This document shows positions 45,548 through 55,280 of a DNA stretch of 64,000 nt, piece by piece. This DNA comes from Paraburkholderia sp. LEh10 (GTDB taxonomy: Bacteria > Pseudomonadota > Gammaproteobacteria > Burkholderiales > Burkholderiaceae): assembly GCF_017814945.1 (NCBI RefSeq), contig NZ_JAGIPX010000046.1, positions 1 through 64,000 of the forward strand, read 5' to 3'. The notes beneath the pieces were generated by a model, which was not told where the DNA came from, searched no databases, and saw only the letters and a program-made list of their open reading frames with translations. How positions within the stretch are numbered: position 1 is the stretch's first letter; each line of letters starts with the position of its first letter. Made by a program: the position numbers and the translations under genes.

Positions 45548-46845
45548 TAGAGTTCTTCGGACAACTGCTTGATGATCGTGCCAAAGGCCTGCTGCCAATC
45601 GCCAGCAAGTCCGTTGTTACGGAAATTCTGCTCTCTCAACTGCGTGTTGGATGCCAATGTCACGGCCGAGCGCAGTGCTTCTACCAACGCATCACGTTCG
45701 AGGTCCGCGCAGATCAGGTTATGCGAGTAGCCGGACAAATCCGTCTTGTTGCCGAATCGATTGGTCACGACGACGGCACCGCTGGCAGCCAGATCCAAAG
45801 GCGGATAGCTCGGGTGCGGCGTGCTCATCAGGCTCAGGCCAACATCGATTGTCCCGGCGAGTTCCGCATACTGCGACCATGTGAGATTCTCGAATTTTTC
45901 GGGCACATAGCCGCCGTCGAAGACCACGGCTGGTATGTCCTTGCCCACAAGACAGATCTCCCACTCCAGTGGGTCCAGCACCTTTTCAGCAATCGCCCGC
46001 TCGATGACCTCTACCCCAAGATAGAAGAGGTTACGCCCGTTATTCGGCCTGGCATAAAAGAAGAATCGCTTCTTTTTTGACGCCTGCTTGTCGCGCGGAT
46101 AGAAAATGGCTGCCGGGAAAGCCGGTTCGAACCACTTTCCTTTGGCGGCAATATTGCTCAGGCCATCCGTCGCGAGATGATCAAACAGTAGCTTCGTATT
46201 GATCAGAAAACGGATATCGCCATTACGCAACGTGTCTTCGCATTTGACGCGATCGTCGCCGAACGCATAGAACATACGTTCGTCTTCTTGCAACAGATAA
46301 ATGATCGACTCGCGCGGCACGCTTGGCAATGTTGCTGCAGTCGTCCACCATGATGTGGTCACGAAGAGATCGCCTTCCTTGACGTCAAGTTCGTATTTCT
46401 GATCAAAGAACGCTGCAAACTTGAATTGCACTTCGTGCTTCAGCTTGATGCCGTACAGCGCGAGAATGTGATCGATGTTTTCGGGTTGAGCCCGCTGCGT
46501 TCGCGTGACGATCCGTAGCTGCGCATTGAGCTCATTGGCAAGCAACGCCGAAAAAATCAGAGCAGTCCCCACTCCGCCGAACAGGCTGCCGCTCGACACA
46601 CTATCCGTCACGATGCTGACGCGCCGGACGCTAGATGCGGGAATCGAATATGTCAGCAAAGGTGCAAGCGACTCAAAACGCTTGCGACAAAGTTGCGTCA
46701 CGCTCGTTTGCGACGTATCGCCTTCGCCCATTGAATTGGACGAAGCATGAAGTTTGTTGGCCAACTTACGGTAGACAAGTTGCTGCAACGCCGAAGTTCC
46801 ATGGGTTTTCCAGTAGCAGTAGACCCTGTAGGCTCGATCAATCAT
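45547..46845 (-). CDS. WsaF-like rhamnosyltransferase
   Basis: A 432-aa GT-B protein resembling the WsaF beta-1,2-rhamnosyltransferase family. The features seen are IVTDSVSSGSLFGGVGTALI in the acceptor half, FFYARPNNGRNLFYLGVEVI near residue 270 and SLMSTPHPSYPPLDLAASGA near 355, where the usual donor-binding segment sits. ATG at 46845 has GAGG eight bases upstream and is preferred over 46878. It follows wzt after a 157-base gap. It fits a rhamnose polymer. Confidence 0.8.
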   Translation of the reverse strand: MIDRAYRVYCYWKTHGTSALQQLVYRKLANKLHASSNSMGEGDTSQTSVTQLCRKRFESLAPLLTYSIPASSVRRVSIVTDSVSSGSLFGGVGTALIFSALLANELNAQLRIVTRTQRAQPENIDHILALYGIKLKHEVQFKFAAFFDQKYELDVKEGDLFVTTSWWTTAATLPSVPRESIIYLLQEDERMFYAFGDDRVKCEDTLRNGDIRFLINTKLLFDHLATDGLSNIAAKGKWFEPAFPAAIFYPRDKQASKKKRFFFYARPNNGRNLFYLGVEVIERAIAEKVLDPLEWEICLVGKDIPAVVFDGGYVPEKFENLTWSQYAELAGTIDVGLSLMSTPHPSYPPLDLAASGAVVVTNRFGNKTDLSGYSHNLICADLERDALVEALRSAVTLASNTQLREQNFRNNGLAGDWQQAFGTIIKQLSEEL

Positions 46846-47002
46846 TGGAAGTCCTCGTTGCGCGCCGTTAAGCGTCACTCGTCATATTTTTAGACCGACT
46901 ATCGTTAAACAGCGACGTCGGCAATTCGACACGGCTGCGTCGAAGGCTGGAAGTGAATATTGCGTTTAGTCCCAATCTTCTATTGCAGGCGGCGTTGCTC
47001 GC

Positions 47003-47749
47003 TCAAACCTGAGCCTCATACTCCGATATAACTTCTTCTGTCGGTCCAAACGCTCGAACACGCCCGCGCTCCATCCACAGCACCTTGTTGCACACCTTGC
47101 GGATTTCCGCATTCGAGTGCATCGCCAGCACGACGATCTCCGCACGGCTGTGAAGATCCGCCAGTCGCTCTTCGGCCTTGTGCATGAAAGACGCGTCGCC
47201 GACCCCCATCACTTCGTCGAGCAGGAGAATCTCCGCATCGACTGCGGTCGATATGGCGAAGCCCAGCCGCACGCGCATGCCGCTCGAATAGGTTCTAAGC
47301 GGCAGATCGAGATAGTCGCCCAGCTCGCAAAACTCCGCTATCGACTGCTGCTTTTCACGAATTTCCGTATCGGACATACCCAGCAACAAGCCCCGCAAGC
47401 GTATGTTCTGCATGCCCGTCGAGTTCTCATCCATGCCAAGACTGATATCGAGCAGCGGCACGATCTTTCCGTCGCTCTCGACCGTTCCGTACGTGGGTGC
47501 GTAGATGCCGGCCATGATCCTGAGCAGTGTCGATTTGCCCGCGCCGTTATGGCCGATCAGGCCGATCCGGTCTCCGCTTTCGAAGCGCAGGTCGACACTG
47601 TCGAGCGCTCGCACTACGACCACGCCGTCGTTGCCCTCGGCGATTGAATTGCGACGGCCCATGCGCATGACCTGCTTCTTGAGCGATCGTCCTTGAACGT
47701 CGTAGATGGGCAGGTCGAGCGTCGTGTTGTTAAGTTGGATGTACGCCAT
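47003..47749 (-). CDS. wzt: O-antigen ABC transporter ATP-binding protein
   Basis: A 248-aa ATPase with Walker A GHNGAGKST near residue 69, signature YSSGMRVRLGFA near 165 and Walker B AEILLLDEVMGVGD near 184. It energises export of undecaprenyl-linked O-polysaccharide by Wzm. The protein ends soon after the nucleotide-binding domain, so the C-terminal carbohydrate-recognition domain of long Wzt proteins is missing, as in systems that do not recognise a capped chain end. ATG at 47749 (MAYIQLNN) lies 11 bases after the wzm stop. Confidence 0.92.
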   Translation of the reverse strand: MAYIQLNNTTLDLPIYDVQGRSLKKQVMRMGRRNSIAEGNDGVVVVRALDSVDLRFESGDRIGLIGHNGAGKSTLLRIMAGIYAPTYGTVESDGKIVPLLDISLGMDENSTGMQNIRLRGLLLGMSDTEIREKQQSIAEFCELGDYLDLPLRTYSSGMRVRLGFAISTAVDAEILLLDEVMGVGDASFMHKAEERLADLHSRAEIVVLAMHSNAEIRKVCNKVLWMERGRVRAFGPTEEVISEYEAQV

Positions 47750-47760
47750 GATGTGCTCTA

Positions 47761-48543
47761 TCAGACCCAGTATGGGATGCGTTTCAGGTAACGGCCCGTC
47801 AGTGCGAGCGCGAAAAGCCAGCCCACGACGGCAAGCCCCACGGCCACGCCCCACGTGGTCGCACTCGGCCATTCACCGATCAACGGCGCACGAACCAGCT
47901 CGATCAGATGCGCGAGAGGATTCAGTTCGACGATAAATGAAAAGCGCGTCAACGAATTCGGACGATAAATGATTGGCGTAACGTAAAACGCGATCTGCAT
48001 CAGCGCGGCGACAATCTGCGGCAAATCGCGAAAACGCGCGGATAGCAGACCCGCGACCATCGCGATCCACATCGCGTTAGCCATATACAGAACCAAAGCC
48101 GGAATGAAGACAGGCAGCGTCTCCCAACTCTTGATTCCAAAAATTGCCAGCAGCACCACCACGATCACGAAGTTGTGCGCGAGGATGACGAGGTTACGCC
48201 AGGCAACCTGCAACATGAAGATCAGCTTCGGCGTCGCCGCTTGCCGGATGTATTGGCCGCTGCTGATGTAAGCGGTGCTGCCCTCCAGGACGGTGGCCGA
48301 AAACGCCGTCCACAACACGAGGCTGACGGCAAGGTACGGAAGATAGTCGCTCATCTTCATTCCGAACAGCGTGCCGTACACCACGCCAATCGAACCGATC
48401 ATCACACCGGTGCTGATCGTCAGCCAGAACGGTCCTACGCGTGAGCGCGCATAGCGTTGGCGAACCTCGAGCCATCCGAGAAGTGTCCAAAGCCGCCACG
48501 AGGCGATGCTTTGTTTCAAATCATAAAGTGCCAGGTTGTACAT
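47761..48543 (-). CDS. wzm: O-antigen ABC transporter permease
   Basis: A 260-aa membrane protein of the ABC-2 type with six predicted helices. The N-terminal segment RQRYARSRVGPFWLTIS is the typical coupling region of Wzm/RfbA-type exporters. It forms the channel moving undecaprenyl-PP-linked O-polysaccharide to the periplasm with Wzt. A terminator-like hairpin (48567-48600) lies just upstream of its start and could lower transcription from the rhamnose genes into wzm. Confidence 0.92.
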   Translation of the reverse strand: MYNLALYDLKQSIASWRLWTLLGWLEVRQRYARSRVGPFWLTISTGVMIGSIGVVYGTLFGMKMSDYLPYLAVSLVLWTAFSATVLEGSTAYISSGQYIRQAATPKLIFMLQVAWRNLVILAHNFVIVVVLLAIFGIKSWETLPVFIPALVLYMANAMWIAMVAGLLSARFRDLPQIVAALMQIAFYVTPIIYRPNSLTRFSFIVELNPLAHLIELVRAPLIGEWPSATTWGVAVGLAVVGWLFALALTGRYLKRIPYWV

Positions 48544-48566
48544 TACAGACTTTGCAACTTCGCGTT

Positions 48567-48600
48567 AAAAAAGAGGACGCGTCGTCGTGTAACGACGCGT
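48567..48600 (-). terminator. Terminator-like hairpin between rhamnosyltransferase and wzm
   Basis: Minus strand: a perfect 9-base-pair stem (ACGCGTCGT at 48577-48585 with its complement at 48592-48600), 6-base loop, four bases, then six T. It lies 6 bases after the rhamnosyltransferase stop and 24 before the wzm start, inside what is otherwise one operon. It may act as an attenuator or an internal terminator. Confidence 0.65.
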
Positions 48601-48606
48601 ACCGTG

Positions 48607-49527
48607 TCATGGTCGATCAAGCCGGCCCATGCGGCCGGTCAACCCGTGCCAGATTCCCGTCAGCGCCATTCGCAAATGGCTTAGACGTGGCTGCAGAAAC
48701 AAACCATAAATCGCCAGCCGAAACGGAAACTTGACGAGTTCCGTGGACTTCCAGGTCCACGGAATATAGCTTCGTTTGATTAAAGCAACTGCATTCCTGA
48801 AGAGGTAATAGTGACGCAGCGGACTGTGACTCGGATATTGCCGGCCGAACACCCGCACCGGTTCGCCGCCCAGTTCATGCGCTAGCCGCAAGCCCGGCGC
48901 ACCCAGCACCGCATAGCCTCTCGAGCGCGCCCGTATGCACCATTCGAGATCGACAAAATCGATAAACAACGCATCATCCATCGGGCCGATTTCCTGCCAG
49001 GCGGCCAGATTGATGCACGAGCCCGAGCTAATCAAGAAATCGATCTCGATCGGCTGCGTGCCGACGGGCGCGACCCGCTGCAGCTTCAGATAGCCAAAGC
49101 GAACGAACGGCGCCACGCCACCGAGGCGCGCATCCTCATAAGCCGGACCGATCAATGCTACGCGCCCGCGCTGGCGCCGCTCCTCGTCGAGCAGACGCGG
49201 CAACTCTTGCAGCAGGCGGTCTGACGGTTCGCTATCCTGGTCGAAAATCAGCGCGCTGGTGCATCCAGCGTTCAGGAGCACTTCGACGCCTTGATTGATG
49301 CCCGTCGCAATTCCCTGATTTGCGCCGTTCGCGACATACTCAATCCGCTTGTCGAGCCCCAACTGGTCGGCGCTCTGCGATTGCTCCGTGTTGTCGATGA
49401 CCACGCAGAGGCCAGCATCCGCATAGCGATTCGCCCGACGCACACAAGCTGCATCGGGTCGATAGAATACGACGACTATTCCCGTCGATGCCTTATCAGG
49501 CAAGGCGAGTTGATCACCCAAGGTCAT
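48607..49527 (-). CDS. Rhamnosyltransferase, RfbF/GT2 family
   Basis: A 306-aa GT-A protein related to the gene at 43376. It has TGIVVVFYRPDAACVRRA at the start, VIDNTEQSQ near residue 43, ALIFDQDSEPSDRLLQEL near 92 and LFIDFVDLEWCIRARSRGY near 186. These segments are typical of dTDP-rhamnose-using RfbF-type enzymes. It lies 59 bases downstream of rmlD, so donor synthesis and transfer are encoded together. Confidence 0.86.
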   Translation of the reverse strand: MTLGDQLALPDKASTGIVVVFYRPDAACVRRANRYADAGLCVVIDNTEQSQSADQLGLDKRIEYVANGANQGIATGINQGVEVLLNAGCTSALIFDQDSEPSDRLLQELPRLLDEERRQRGRVALIGPAYEDARLGGVAPFVRFGYLKLQRVAPVGTQPIEIDFLISSGSCINLAAWQEIGPMDDALFIDFVDLEWCIRARSRGYAVLGAPGLRLAHELGGEPVRVFGRQYPSHSPLRHYYLFRNAVALIKRSYIPWTWKSTELVKFPFRLAIYGLFLQPRLSHLRMALTGIWHGLTGRMGRLDRP

Positions 49528-49586
49528 AATGGGCGGTTACTTTCCAGAAATAGTCGGGCAGAAAGCGCGCCATTTGCGGACGCGGA

Positions 49587-50480
49587 CTATGCGCATCGAT
49601 CGGCCATGCACAGACGCAATGCATCCTGCCAATCGGGCAGGGAAAGCCCGAATGTCTCAGTGAGCTTGCGATGAGACATCCGTGAATTCGCCGGACGTTT
49701 TGCCGGGACCGGGTAGTCGGCCGTTCCGATCGGTACGACTGACGGACCCTTCTGGCCCATCGCGAGATTGAAGATAGCTTGCGCAAAGCCATGCCATGAC
49801 GTCTCGCCCGCCGCCGTCAGGTGATAGATACCTGAACGCTCGCGCCACCAATCGATATCGTTTGCAGCCAAACCCTGCGCGACGATGTGAGACGTCGAGG
49901 TAGCGATGGTGTTAGACCAGGTGGGCGCGCCGATCTGATCGGCCACGACGCGCAACTCCGGCCGCTCCGCACCGACCTTCAGCATCGTCAGCAAGAAGTT
50001 CTTTCCGCGTACTCCGTACACCCAGCTGGTCCGCAGGATCAGATGAGCGCAGCCGGATTCAGCGATGGCCTGTTCGCCCGCAAGCTTGCTCTTGCCGTAG
50101 ACGTTTTGCGGATTGGTCGCGTCGTCCTCGACGTAAGGTGCGTTCTTCGTGCCGTCGAAGACGTAATCGGTCGAATAGTGAATCAGCACGGCTCCGCCAG
50201 CGGCTGCCTCCTCCGCGAGCACGCGCGGCGCGTCCCCATTGACGCGCATCGCGCCGTCCACGTCGGTTTCCGCCTTGTCCACCGCGGTGTAGGCAGCGGG
50301 ATTGACAATGATGGAAGGCTTCAGCGCGCGTACCGTCGAACGCATCTGCTCAAGATCGGCCAGATCGAGTGCAGCGCGATCAAGCGCCACGACCCGGCCG
50401 AGACCTTGCAGGGTACGGACGAGTTCGAAGCCAACTTGCCCATTGACGCCCGTCACGAGGATGGTCGGTTGCGCACTCAT
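49587..50480 (-). CDS. rmlD: dTDP-4-dehydrorhamnose reductase
   Basis: Last step of dTDP-L-rhamnose synthesis, using NAD(P)H. A 297-aa SDR with ILVTGVNGQVGFELVRTL at the start, HYSTDYVFDGT near residue 107 and the YxxxK pair NVYGKSKLAGEQAI near 132, plus the family segment RTSWVYG near 153. It follows rmlC by nine bases. Confidence 0.94.
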   Translation of the reverse strand: MSAQPTILVTGVNGQVGFELVRTLQGLGRVVALDRAALDLADLEQMRSTVRALKPSIIVNPAAYTAVDKAETDVDGAMRVNGDAPRVLAEEAAAGGAVLIHYSTDYVFDGTKNAPYVEDDATNPQNVYGKSKLAGEQAIAESGCAHLILRTSWVYGVRGKNFLLTMLKVGAERPELRVVADQIGAPTWSNTIATSTSHIVAQGLAANDIDWWRERSGIYHLTAAGETSWHGFAQAIFNLAMGQKGPSVVPIGTADYPVPAKRPANSRMSHRKLTETFGLSLPDWQDALRLCMADRCA

Positions 50481-50489
50481 TGGAAAGTC

Positions 50490-51041
50490 TCACGCATACA
50501 ATTCGGCTTCGCTCAAACGCTTGCCGGCCGCATCTTTCGCCGCCAGCAGCGGCTCGAAATCGATCGGCCATTCGATGCCGATTTGCGGATCGTTCCAGAT
50601 GATGCTGCGTTCGTGCTCAGGGAACCAGTAGTCAGTCGTCTTGTACAGAAACTGAGCCGAATCCGACAGCACGACGAATCCGTGCGCGAAGCCCGGCGGA
50701 ATCCACAACTGGCGATGATTCTCAGCAGACAGAATCACGCCCTCCCACTTGCCGAAATTCGGCGAGTTCTTTCGGATATCGACGGCGACGTCGAAAACCT
50801 CTCCTTCGACAACACGCACCAGCTTGCCCTGCGCATGCTGAAGCTGATAGTGAAGGCCGCGCAGAACGCCTTTTGCAGAACGCGAATGGTTGTCCTGAAC
50901 GAACTCGACATTCGCCTGCACCTGCTCGGCAAATTCGCGTGCGTTAAAGCTTTCGAAGAAAAAGCCGCGCGCATCGCCGAACACCTTGGGTTCGATGATC
51001 TTGACTTCGGGCAGTGCCGTAGTGATTACCTGGATGGCCAT
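50490..51041 (-). CDS. rmlC: dTDP-4-dehydrorhamnose 3,5-epimerase
   Basis: A 183-aa cupin-fold epimerase. The conserved stretch from [20 protein letters not shown] (about residues 46-65, with catalytic His), [13 protein letters not shown] near 77 and [13 protein letters not shown] near 115 is diagnostic. The length is standard. ATG at 51041 overlaps the 3' end of rmlA by 16 bases; the longer open frame upstream is rmlA's shadow. Confidence 0.95.
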   Translation of the reverse strand: MAIQVITTALPEVKIIEPKVFGDARGFFFESFNAREFAEQVQANVEFVQDNHSRSAKGVLRGLHYQLQHAQGKLVRVVEGEVFDVAVDIRKNSPNFGKWEGVILSAENHRQLWIPPGFAHGFVVLSDSAQFLYKTTDYWFPEHERSIIWNDPQIGIEWPIDFEPLLAAKDAAGKRLSEAELYA

Positions 51042-51922
51042 GCAACTTGGTCCTTCGGGAGATTCTGCAAATATTGACCGTACGCATTTTTCGCGAGCGG
51101 CGCCGCGAGTCTGAGCAATTGCTCCTCGTCGATCCACCTACGCCGGTAGGCGATCTCCTCCGGGCAGGCAACGACAAGACCCTGACGTTTCTGCAACGTC
51201 GCGATGAACGTGGCCGCTTCGATCAGCGAGTCATGCGTGCCGGTGTCGAGCCATGCATAACCGCGCCCCATGATCTCGACGTCCAGCTTTTTGTTCGCGA
51301 GATAGCGGGAATTCACATCGGTAATTTCCAGCTCGCCACGGGCGGAGGGCTTGATGTCCGCGGCGATCCCGCACACGTCGTTGTCGTAGAAGTACAACCC
51401 CGTGACGGCATAATTCGAGCGCGGCTTTGCAGGCTTCTCTTCGATCGACAGCGCGCGAAACGCCTGGTCGAACTCGACCACGCCATAACGCTCGGGATCG
51501 TGCACGTGATAAGCAAACACCGTTGCACCATCGGCCTGCGCATTCGCACGCTCCAACTGCTTTGCCAGATCGTGGCCGTAGAAGATGTTGTCGCCGAGAA
51601 TCAGCGCCGACGGATCGTTACCGACGAACTCGCGGCCGATGATGAACGCCTGCGCGAGACCATCAGGCGAAGGCTGCACCGCGTACTGAATATTCATGCC
51701 CCACTGGCTGCCGTCGCCGAGCATAGCCTCGAAACGCGGCGTGTCTTGCGGCGTCGAGATGATCAGCACGTCGCGGATACCCGCCACCATCAGCGTCGAC
51801 AGCGGGTAATAGATCATCGGCTTGTCGTACACGGGAAGCAGTTGCTTCGATACGACATGGGTGATCGGATACAGCCGCGTGCCCGACCCGCCAGCGAGAA
51901 TAATGCCTTTGCGCGCCATCAT
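51026..51922 (-). CDS. rmlA: Glucose-1-phosphate thymidylyltransferase
   Basis: Joins dTTP and glucose 1-phosphate to dTDP-glucose, the first step of the rhamnose pathway. A 298-aa enzyme with [20 protein letters not shown] at the N-terminus (nucleotide-binding loop), [20 protein letters not shown] next, and IEEKPAKP near residue 160. Start ATGATG at 51922/51919, preceded by AAGGGCGGA. Seven bases separate it from rmlB. Confidence 0.95.
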   Translation of the reverse strand: MMARKGIILAGGSGTRLYPITHVVSKQLLPVYDKPMIYYPLSTLMVAGIRDVLIISTPQDTPRFEAMLGDGSQWGMNIQYAVQPSPDGLAQAFIIGREFVGNDPSALILGDNIFYGHDLAKQLERANAQADGATVFAYHVHDPERYGVVEFDQAFRALSIEEKPAKPRSNYAVTGLYFYDNDVCGIAADIKPSARGELEITDVNSRYLANKKLDVEIMGRGYAWLDTGTHDSLIEAATFIATLQKRQGLVVACPEEIAYRRRWIDEEQLLRLAAPLAKNAYGQYLQNLPKDQVAWPSR

Positions 51923-51929
51923 TCCGCCC

Positions 51930-52991
51930 TTACGCGCGTTGCGCGTAGTTCGTTTCGACCCACTTGCGGTACTCGCCCGAGGCGACTTCGTCGACCCATT
52001 CCTGATTGTCGAGATACCACTGGACCGTCTTCGCAAGGCCCGTCTCGAACGTCTCGGCCGGCTTCCAGCCGAGCTCGCGCTCGAGCTTGCGCGCATCGAT
52101 CGCATAGCGGCGGTCGTGACCGGGGCGGTCCTTTACATAGGTGATCTGATCGCGGTACGAACCCTGCGCCTTCGGACGCTGCTGGTCGAGCAGATCGCAC
52201 AGCGTATGAACGACGTCGAGGTTCTTTTTCTCGTTCCAGCCGCCGACGTTGTATGTCTCGCCGGGCACGCCCCGCGCGAGCACTTCGCGGATCGCGCTGC
52301 AATGGTCGCCGACATACAGCCAGTCACGCACGTTCTGGCCGTCGCCGTATACGGGCAGCGGTTTGCCGCCGAGCGCGTTCGCGATCATCAGCGGGATGAG
52401 CTTCTCGGGGAACTGATATGGCCCGTAGTTGTTCGAGCAGTTCGTGGTCAGCACGGGCAGACCATACGTGTGGTGGTAGGCGCGCACCAGATGGTCGGAA
52501 CCGGCCTTGGTGGCCGAATACGGGCTGTTGGGCGCGTACGGCGTCGTCTCGGAAAACTGCGGATCGGTCGCCGACAGCGAGCCGAACACTTCATCCGTGG
52601 AAACGTGCAGGAAGCGGAATGCCGCTTTGTCAGCATCATTCAGCGTATTCCAGTACGATCGCGCTGCTTCCAGCAAAGTGAACGTGCCGACGACATTGGT
52701 CTGCACGAAGTCCGCTGGCCCATGAATCGAGCGGTCGACGTGGCTTTCGGCGGCAAAGTGCAGCACCGCGCGCGGCTTGTGTTCGGAGAAAAGCGCGTCG
52801 AGCGCCGCACGGTCGCAGATGTCGGCGCGCACGAACACATGGCGCGGATTGTTCTGCTGCGATTTCAACGTGCCGAGATTGCCGGCATAAGTGAGCTTGT
52901 CCACGTTCAGGACCGGCTCGCCAGAAGTGTTCAGCCAGTCGAGCACGAAATTGGCGCCGATAAAACCGGCACCGCCCGTTACCAGGATCAT
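51930..52991 (-). CDS. rmlB: dTDP-glucose 4,6-dehydratase
   Basis: A 353-aa SDR with [20 protein letters not shown] at the start, [12 protein letters not shown] near residue 82, catalytic STDEVFGSL near 133 (Asp-Glu of the dehydratase) and the YxxxK pair [15 protein letters not shown] near 165. It produces dTDP-4-keto-6-deoxyglucose. First gene of the rmlBACD set; the 185-base gap upstream probably holds its promoter, although none is clear. Confidence 0.95.
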   Translation of the reverse strand: MILVTGGAGFIGANFVLDWLNTSGEPVLNVDKLTYAGNLGTLKSQQNNPRHVFVRADICDRAALDALFSEHKPRAVLHFAAESHVDRSIHGPADFVQTNVVGTFTLLEAARSYWNTLNDADKAAFRFLHVSTDEVFGSLSATDPQFSETTPYAPNSPYSATKAGSDHLVRAYHHTYGLPVLTTNCSNNYGPYQFPEKLIPLMIANALGGKPLPVYGDGQNVRDWLYVGDHCSAIREVLARGVPGETYNVGGWNEKKNLDVVHTLCDLLDQQRPKAQGSYRDQITYVKDRPGHDRRYAIDARKLERELGWKPAETFETGLAKTVQWYLDNQEWVDEVASGEYRKWVETNYAQRA

Positions 52992-53176
52992 GGGATTCCT
53001 TCTAGAAATTATCTCGGCCAAGCCAGGCCGGCGTGTAGCCGCGACGCGAAACTGGCAATTATTGCTCGACCGGTAAAACCGGCCGCGCGTCACCCAGCGC
53101 GTGGGTATTTAACCGGCCATTATAAAGGTGTCGATGAGAAACACCAGCGCACTAACAAACTGATGCAGTTTGTCAT

Positions 53177-54055
53177 TCACGCGTGCGTGACCATCCAGTC
53201 GATCGTGTCTTCCAGACCGATTGATGGCATGTCAGGCACCAGACGGCTCAGCCGGTCCGCCGAACCAACCAGCAACTTGACCTCATTTTGACGGACGAAG
53301 GCCGGATTTACGCGAACTTCCAAGTCGTGGCCGGACGCCTCCCGGACGATGTCGACGATATCCGTCAATGTGCGTGGATTGCCGCTGCAGACGTTGAGCG
53401 TCTCGCCAGTAACGGACGACTCCAGCAACGCGCGATAGGCGCGCGAGACCATTCTGACATCAGAAAAGTCACGGGCGACGTCAAGATTTCCCAGTTCGAT
53501 AAACGGCCTGCGCCGGACAAAATGGGAGACGATTTTGGGAACCAGGAAGCGCTCGGACTGCCCGCGCCCGGTGTAATTGAAAGGACGCGTGACCACGAGC
53601 GGCAGCCGGTCGAACCAGGTCCGCACCAGATGCTCCATCGCCAGCTTGCTCGCCGCGTAGTGGTTGACGGGCGCGGGGGCCGTCTCCTCGTCGATGACGC
53701 CTTCCGCGTTGCCGTAGATATTCGCACTGCTCGCGACGAGGATCTTGCGCGGCTCGTGTCCGACGTCGACGCACGCCTGCAGCAGGTTCGTCGTGCCGAT
53801 CACGTTGACGTTGTACATCTCCAGCGGATCGTCATGCGCGACGAAGCTGATCGCGGCCAGATGCACGATGAAATCGGGCTTCAGTTCGCCGATCAGACGG
53901 CGGCAGTCCGGCAAGGAGGTGATGTCGAGCATGCGCTCCCCGGCCTGCGGCGCGCCGACGGATGTGCCGATGACCTCGTAGCCCGCATCGGCGAGTTCTT
54001 CGCGCACGTAGGCTCCAGTGAAACCGTTCGCTCCCGTGATGAGAACGCGGTGCAT
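53177..54055 (-). CDS. Rmd-like GDP-6-deoxy-4-keto-mannose reductase (SDR)
   Basis: A 292-aa extended SDR. RVLITGANGFTGAYVREEL is at the start, HLAAISFVAHDDPLEMYNVN near residue 67, ASSANIYGNAEG near 109 and the YxxxK pair NHYAASKLAMEHL near 132. The pattern matches GDP-D-rhamnose-forming reductases and related enzymes. No gmd gene is in the window; its 4-keto substrate may come from elsewhere or from another dehydratase here. It runs in the same direction as rmlB, 185 bases upstream. ATG at 54055 chosen over 54112. Confidence 0.78.
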   Translation of the reverse strand: MHRVLITGANGFTGAYVREELADAGYEVIGTSVGAPQAGERMLDITSLPDCRRLIGELKPDFIVHLAAISFVAHDDPLEMYNVNVIGTTNLLQACVDVGHEPRKILVASSANIYGNAEGVIDEETAPAPVNHYAASKLAMEHLVRTWFDRLPLVVTRPFNYTGRGQSERFLVPKIVSHFVRRRPFIELGNLDVARDFSDVRMVSRAYRALLESSVTGETLNVCSGNPRTLTDIVDIVREASGHDLEVRVNPAFVRQNEVKLLVGSADRLSRLVPDMPSIGLEDTIDWMVTHA

Positions 54056-54413
54056 GACTGGTTGAGACGGATGCCGCAAATTCTTCCTCCCATGCAAAAA
54101 AGCATGCCGCAAAAGCAGCCGCCGATTATATCCGCTGATTAAATCGGCTCTGGCGATTGCCGGCCCTTAAAAGTGAGTTTGGCGGCCAGAAAATCGTCAA
54201 AAAAGCCGAAAAAAAATCAAAATAATTCCGCGGCCCCGCGGCACGAACGAGCCGGCGAGAGTCGTGACGAACGCGCGACGCGAACGCGCGTTATCATGTT
54301 GCGTTGCGCAGCGCGATTCGGCTGCATCACATCCGGATTCATTGCCGGGCGAGTTTCGACGGCGCCACAAGCGCCAACGCAGCACGCCCATCGAACCCAC
54401 CCATTTCTTCTCG

Positions 54414-55262
54414 ATGACCGTTTCCACCAGCTCCCCTCCTCTCGCTTTCGGCGATCTGCAGGGCTGCCGCACCCAATTCCTGCAACTCCTCGCGAAAGCA
54501 GCGCCGCCCGCCGACGCGTCGCTCTGGTTCGCAGGCGACTTGATCAACCGGGGCGGCGAATCGCTCGCAACGCTGCGCGACATCATCGCGTTCGGCGATC
54601 GCGCGGTTCCTGTGCTGGGCAATCATGATCTGCATTTGCTGTCGGTGTCGGCGGGCATCCGCAAGTCGAAGAAAGGCGACACGATCGACGAAATTCTCGC
54701 TGCGCCCGACGCCGCAGATCTGCTTCACTGGATTCGCCACCGGCCACTCGCCCATTACGAAAACGGCATGCTGCTCGTGCACGCGGGCGTGCTGCCGCAG
54801 TGGGACGTCGACCTGACACTGGAGCTCGCTGACGAGTTGCAACGCGCGCTGCGCGCGCCGGGCTGGAAGGAGACGCTCGCGGGCCTGTACGGCAACGAGC
54901 CGAGCCGCTGGAAGCCAAGCCTCAAAGGCATCGACCGGCTGCGCATCACCTGCACCGCGCTGACGCGCATGCGCTTTTGCAATGCCGACGGCGCGATGGA
55001 TTTCTCGTCGAGCGGCGGCATCGGCTCCGCGCCGCCGGGTTACATGCCGTGGTTCGACGTGCCCGGCCGCAAAACGGAGGACATCACCGTCGTCTTCGGG
55101 CACTGGGCCGCGCTCGGCCTGACGATCCGCGACAACCTGATCGGACTCGATTCCGGCTGTGTGTGGGGCGAGCAGCTTTCGGCTGTGCGGCTTTCGTCGT
55201 CGCCTGCTGAACGCACGATCACGCAGGTGGAATGCGACGGCTGCCGGGCCGTCGCTGGCTGA
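54414..55262 (+). CDS. apaH: Bis(5'-nucleosyl)-tetraphosphatase, symmetrical
   Basis: Hydrolyses Ap4A to two ADP, controlling dinucleoside polyphosphate levels. A 282-aa metallophosphatase with FGDLQGC near residue 12, WFAGDLINRGGESLATLR near 38 and VLGNHDLHLL near 64 (the GD..., GDxxxRG and GNHD metal ligands). A C-terminal histidine (VFGHWAALG) near 235 completes the site. ATG at 54414 is preferred; the frame is open further upstream but lacks similarity. It converges with plsC. Confidence 0.92.
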   Translation: MTVSTSSPPLAFGDLQGCRTQFLQLLAKAAPPADASLWFAGDLINRGGESLATLRDIIAFGDRAVPVLGNHDLHLLSVSAGIRKSKKGDTIDEILAAPDAADLLHWIRHRPLAHYENGMLLVHAGVLPQWDVDLTLELADELQRALRAPGWKETLAGLYGNEPSRWKPSLKGIDRLRITCTALTRMRFCNADGAMDFSSSGGIGSAPPGYMPWFDVPGRKTEDITVVFGHWAALGLTIRDNLIGLDSGCVWGEQLSAVRLSSSPAERTITQVECDGCRAVAG

Positions 55263-55280
55263 CGGGCGCGCGCTGAGCCG

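Noticed and set aside
54169-54240. A-rich stretch and CCGCGG palindrome before apaH as a terminator
   Set aside because: The A tract precedes the stem on the wrong side for apaH, and no hairpin with a T tract fits the reductase gene.
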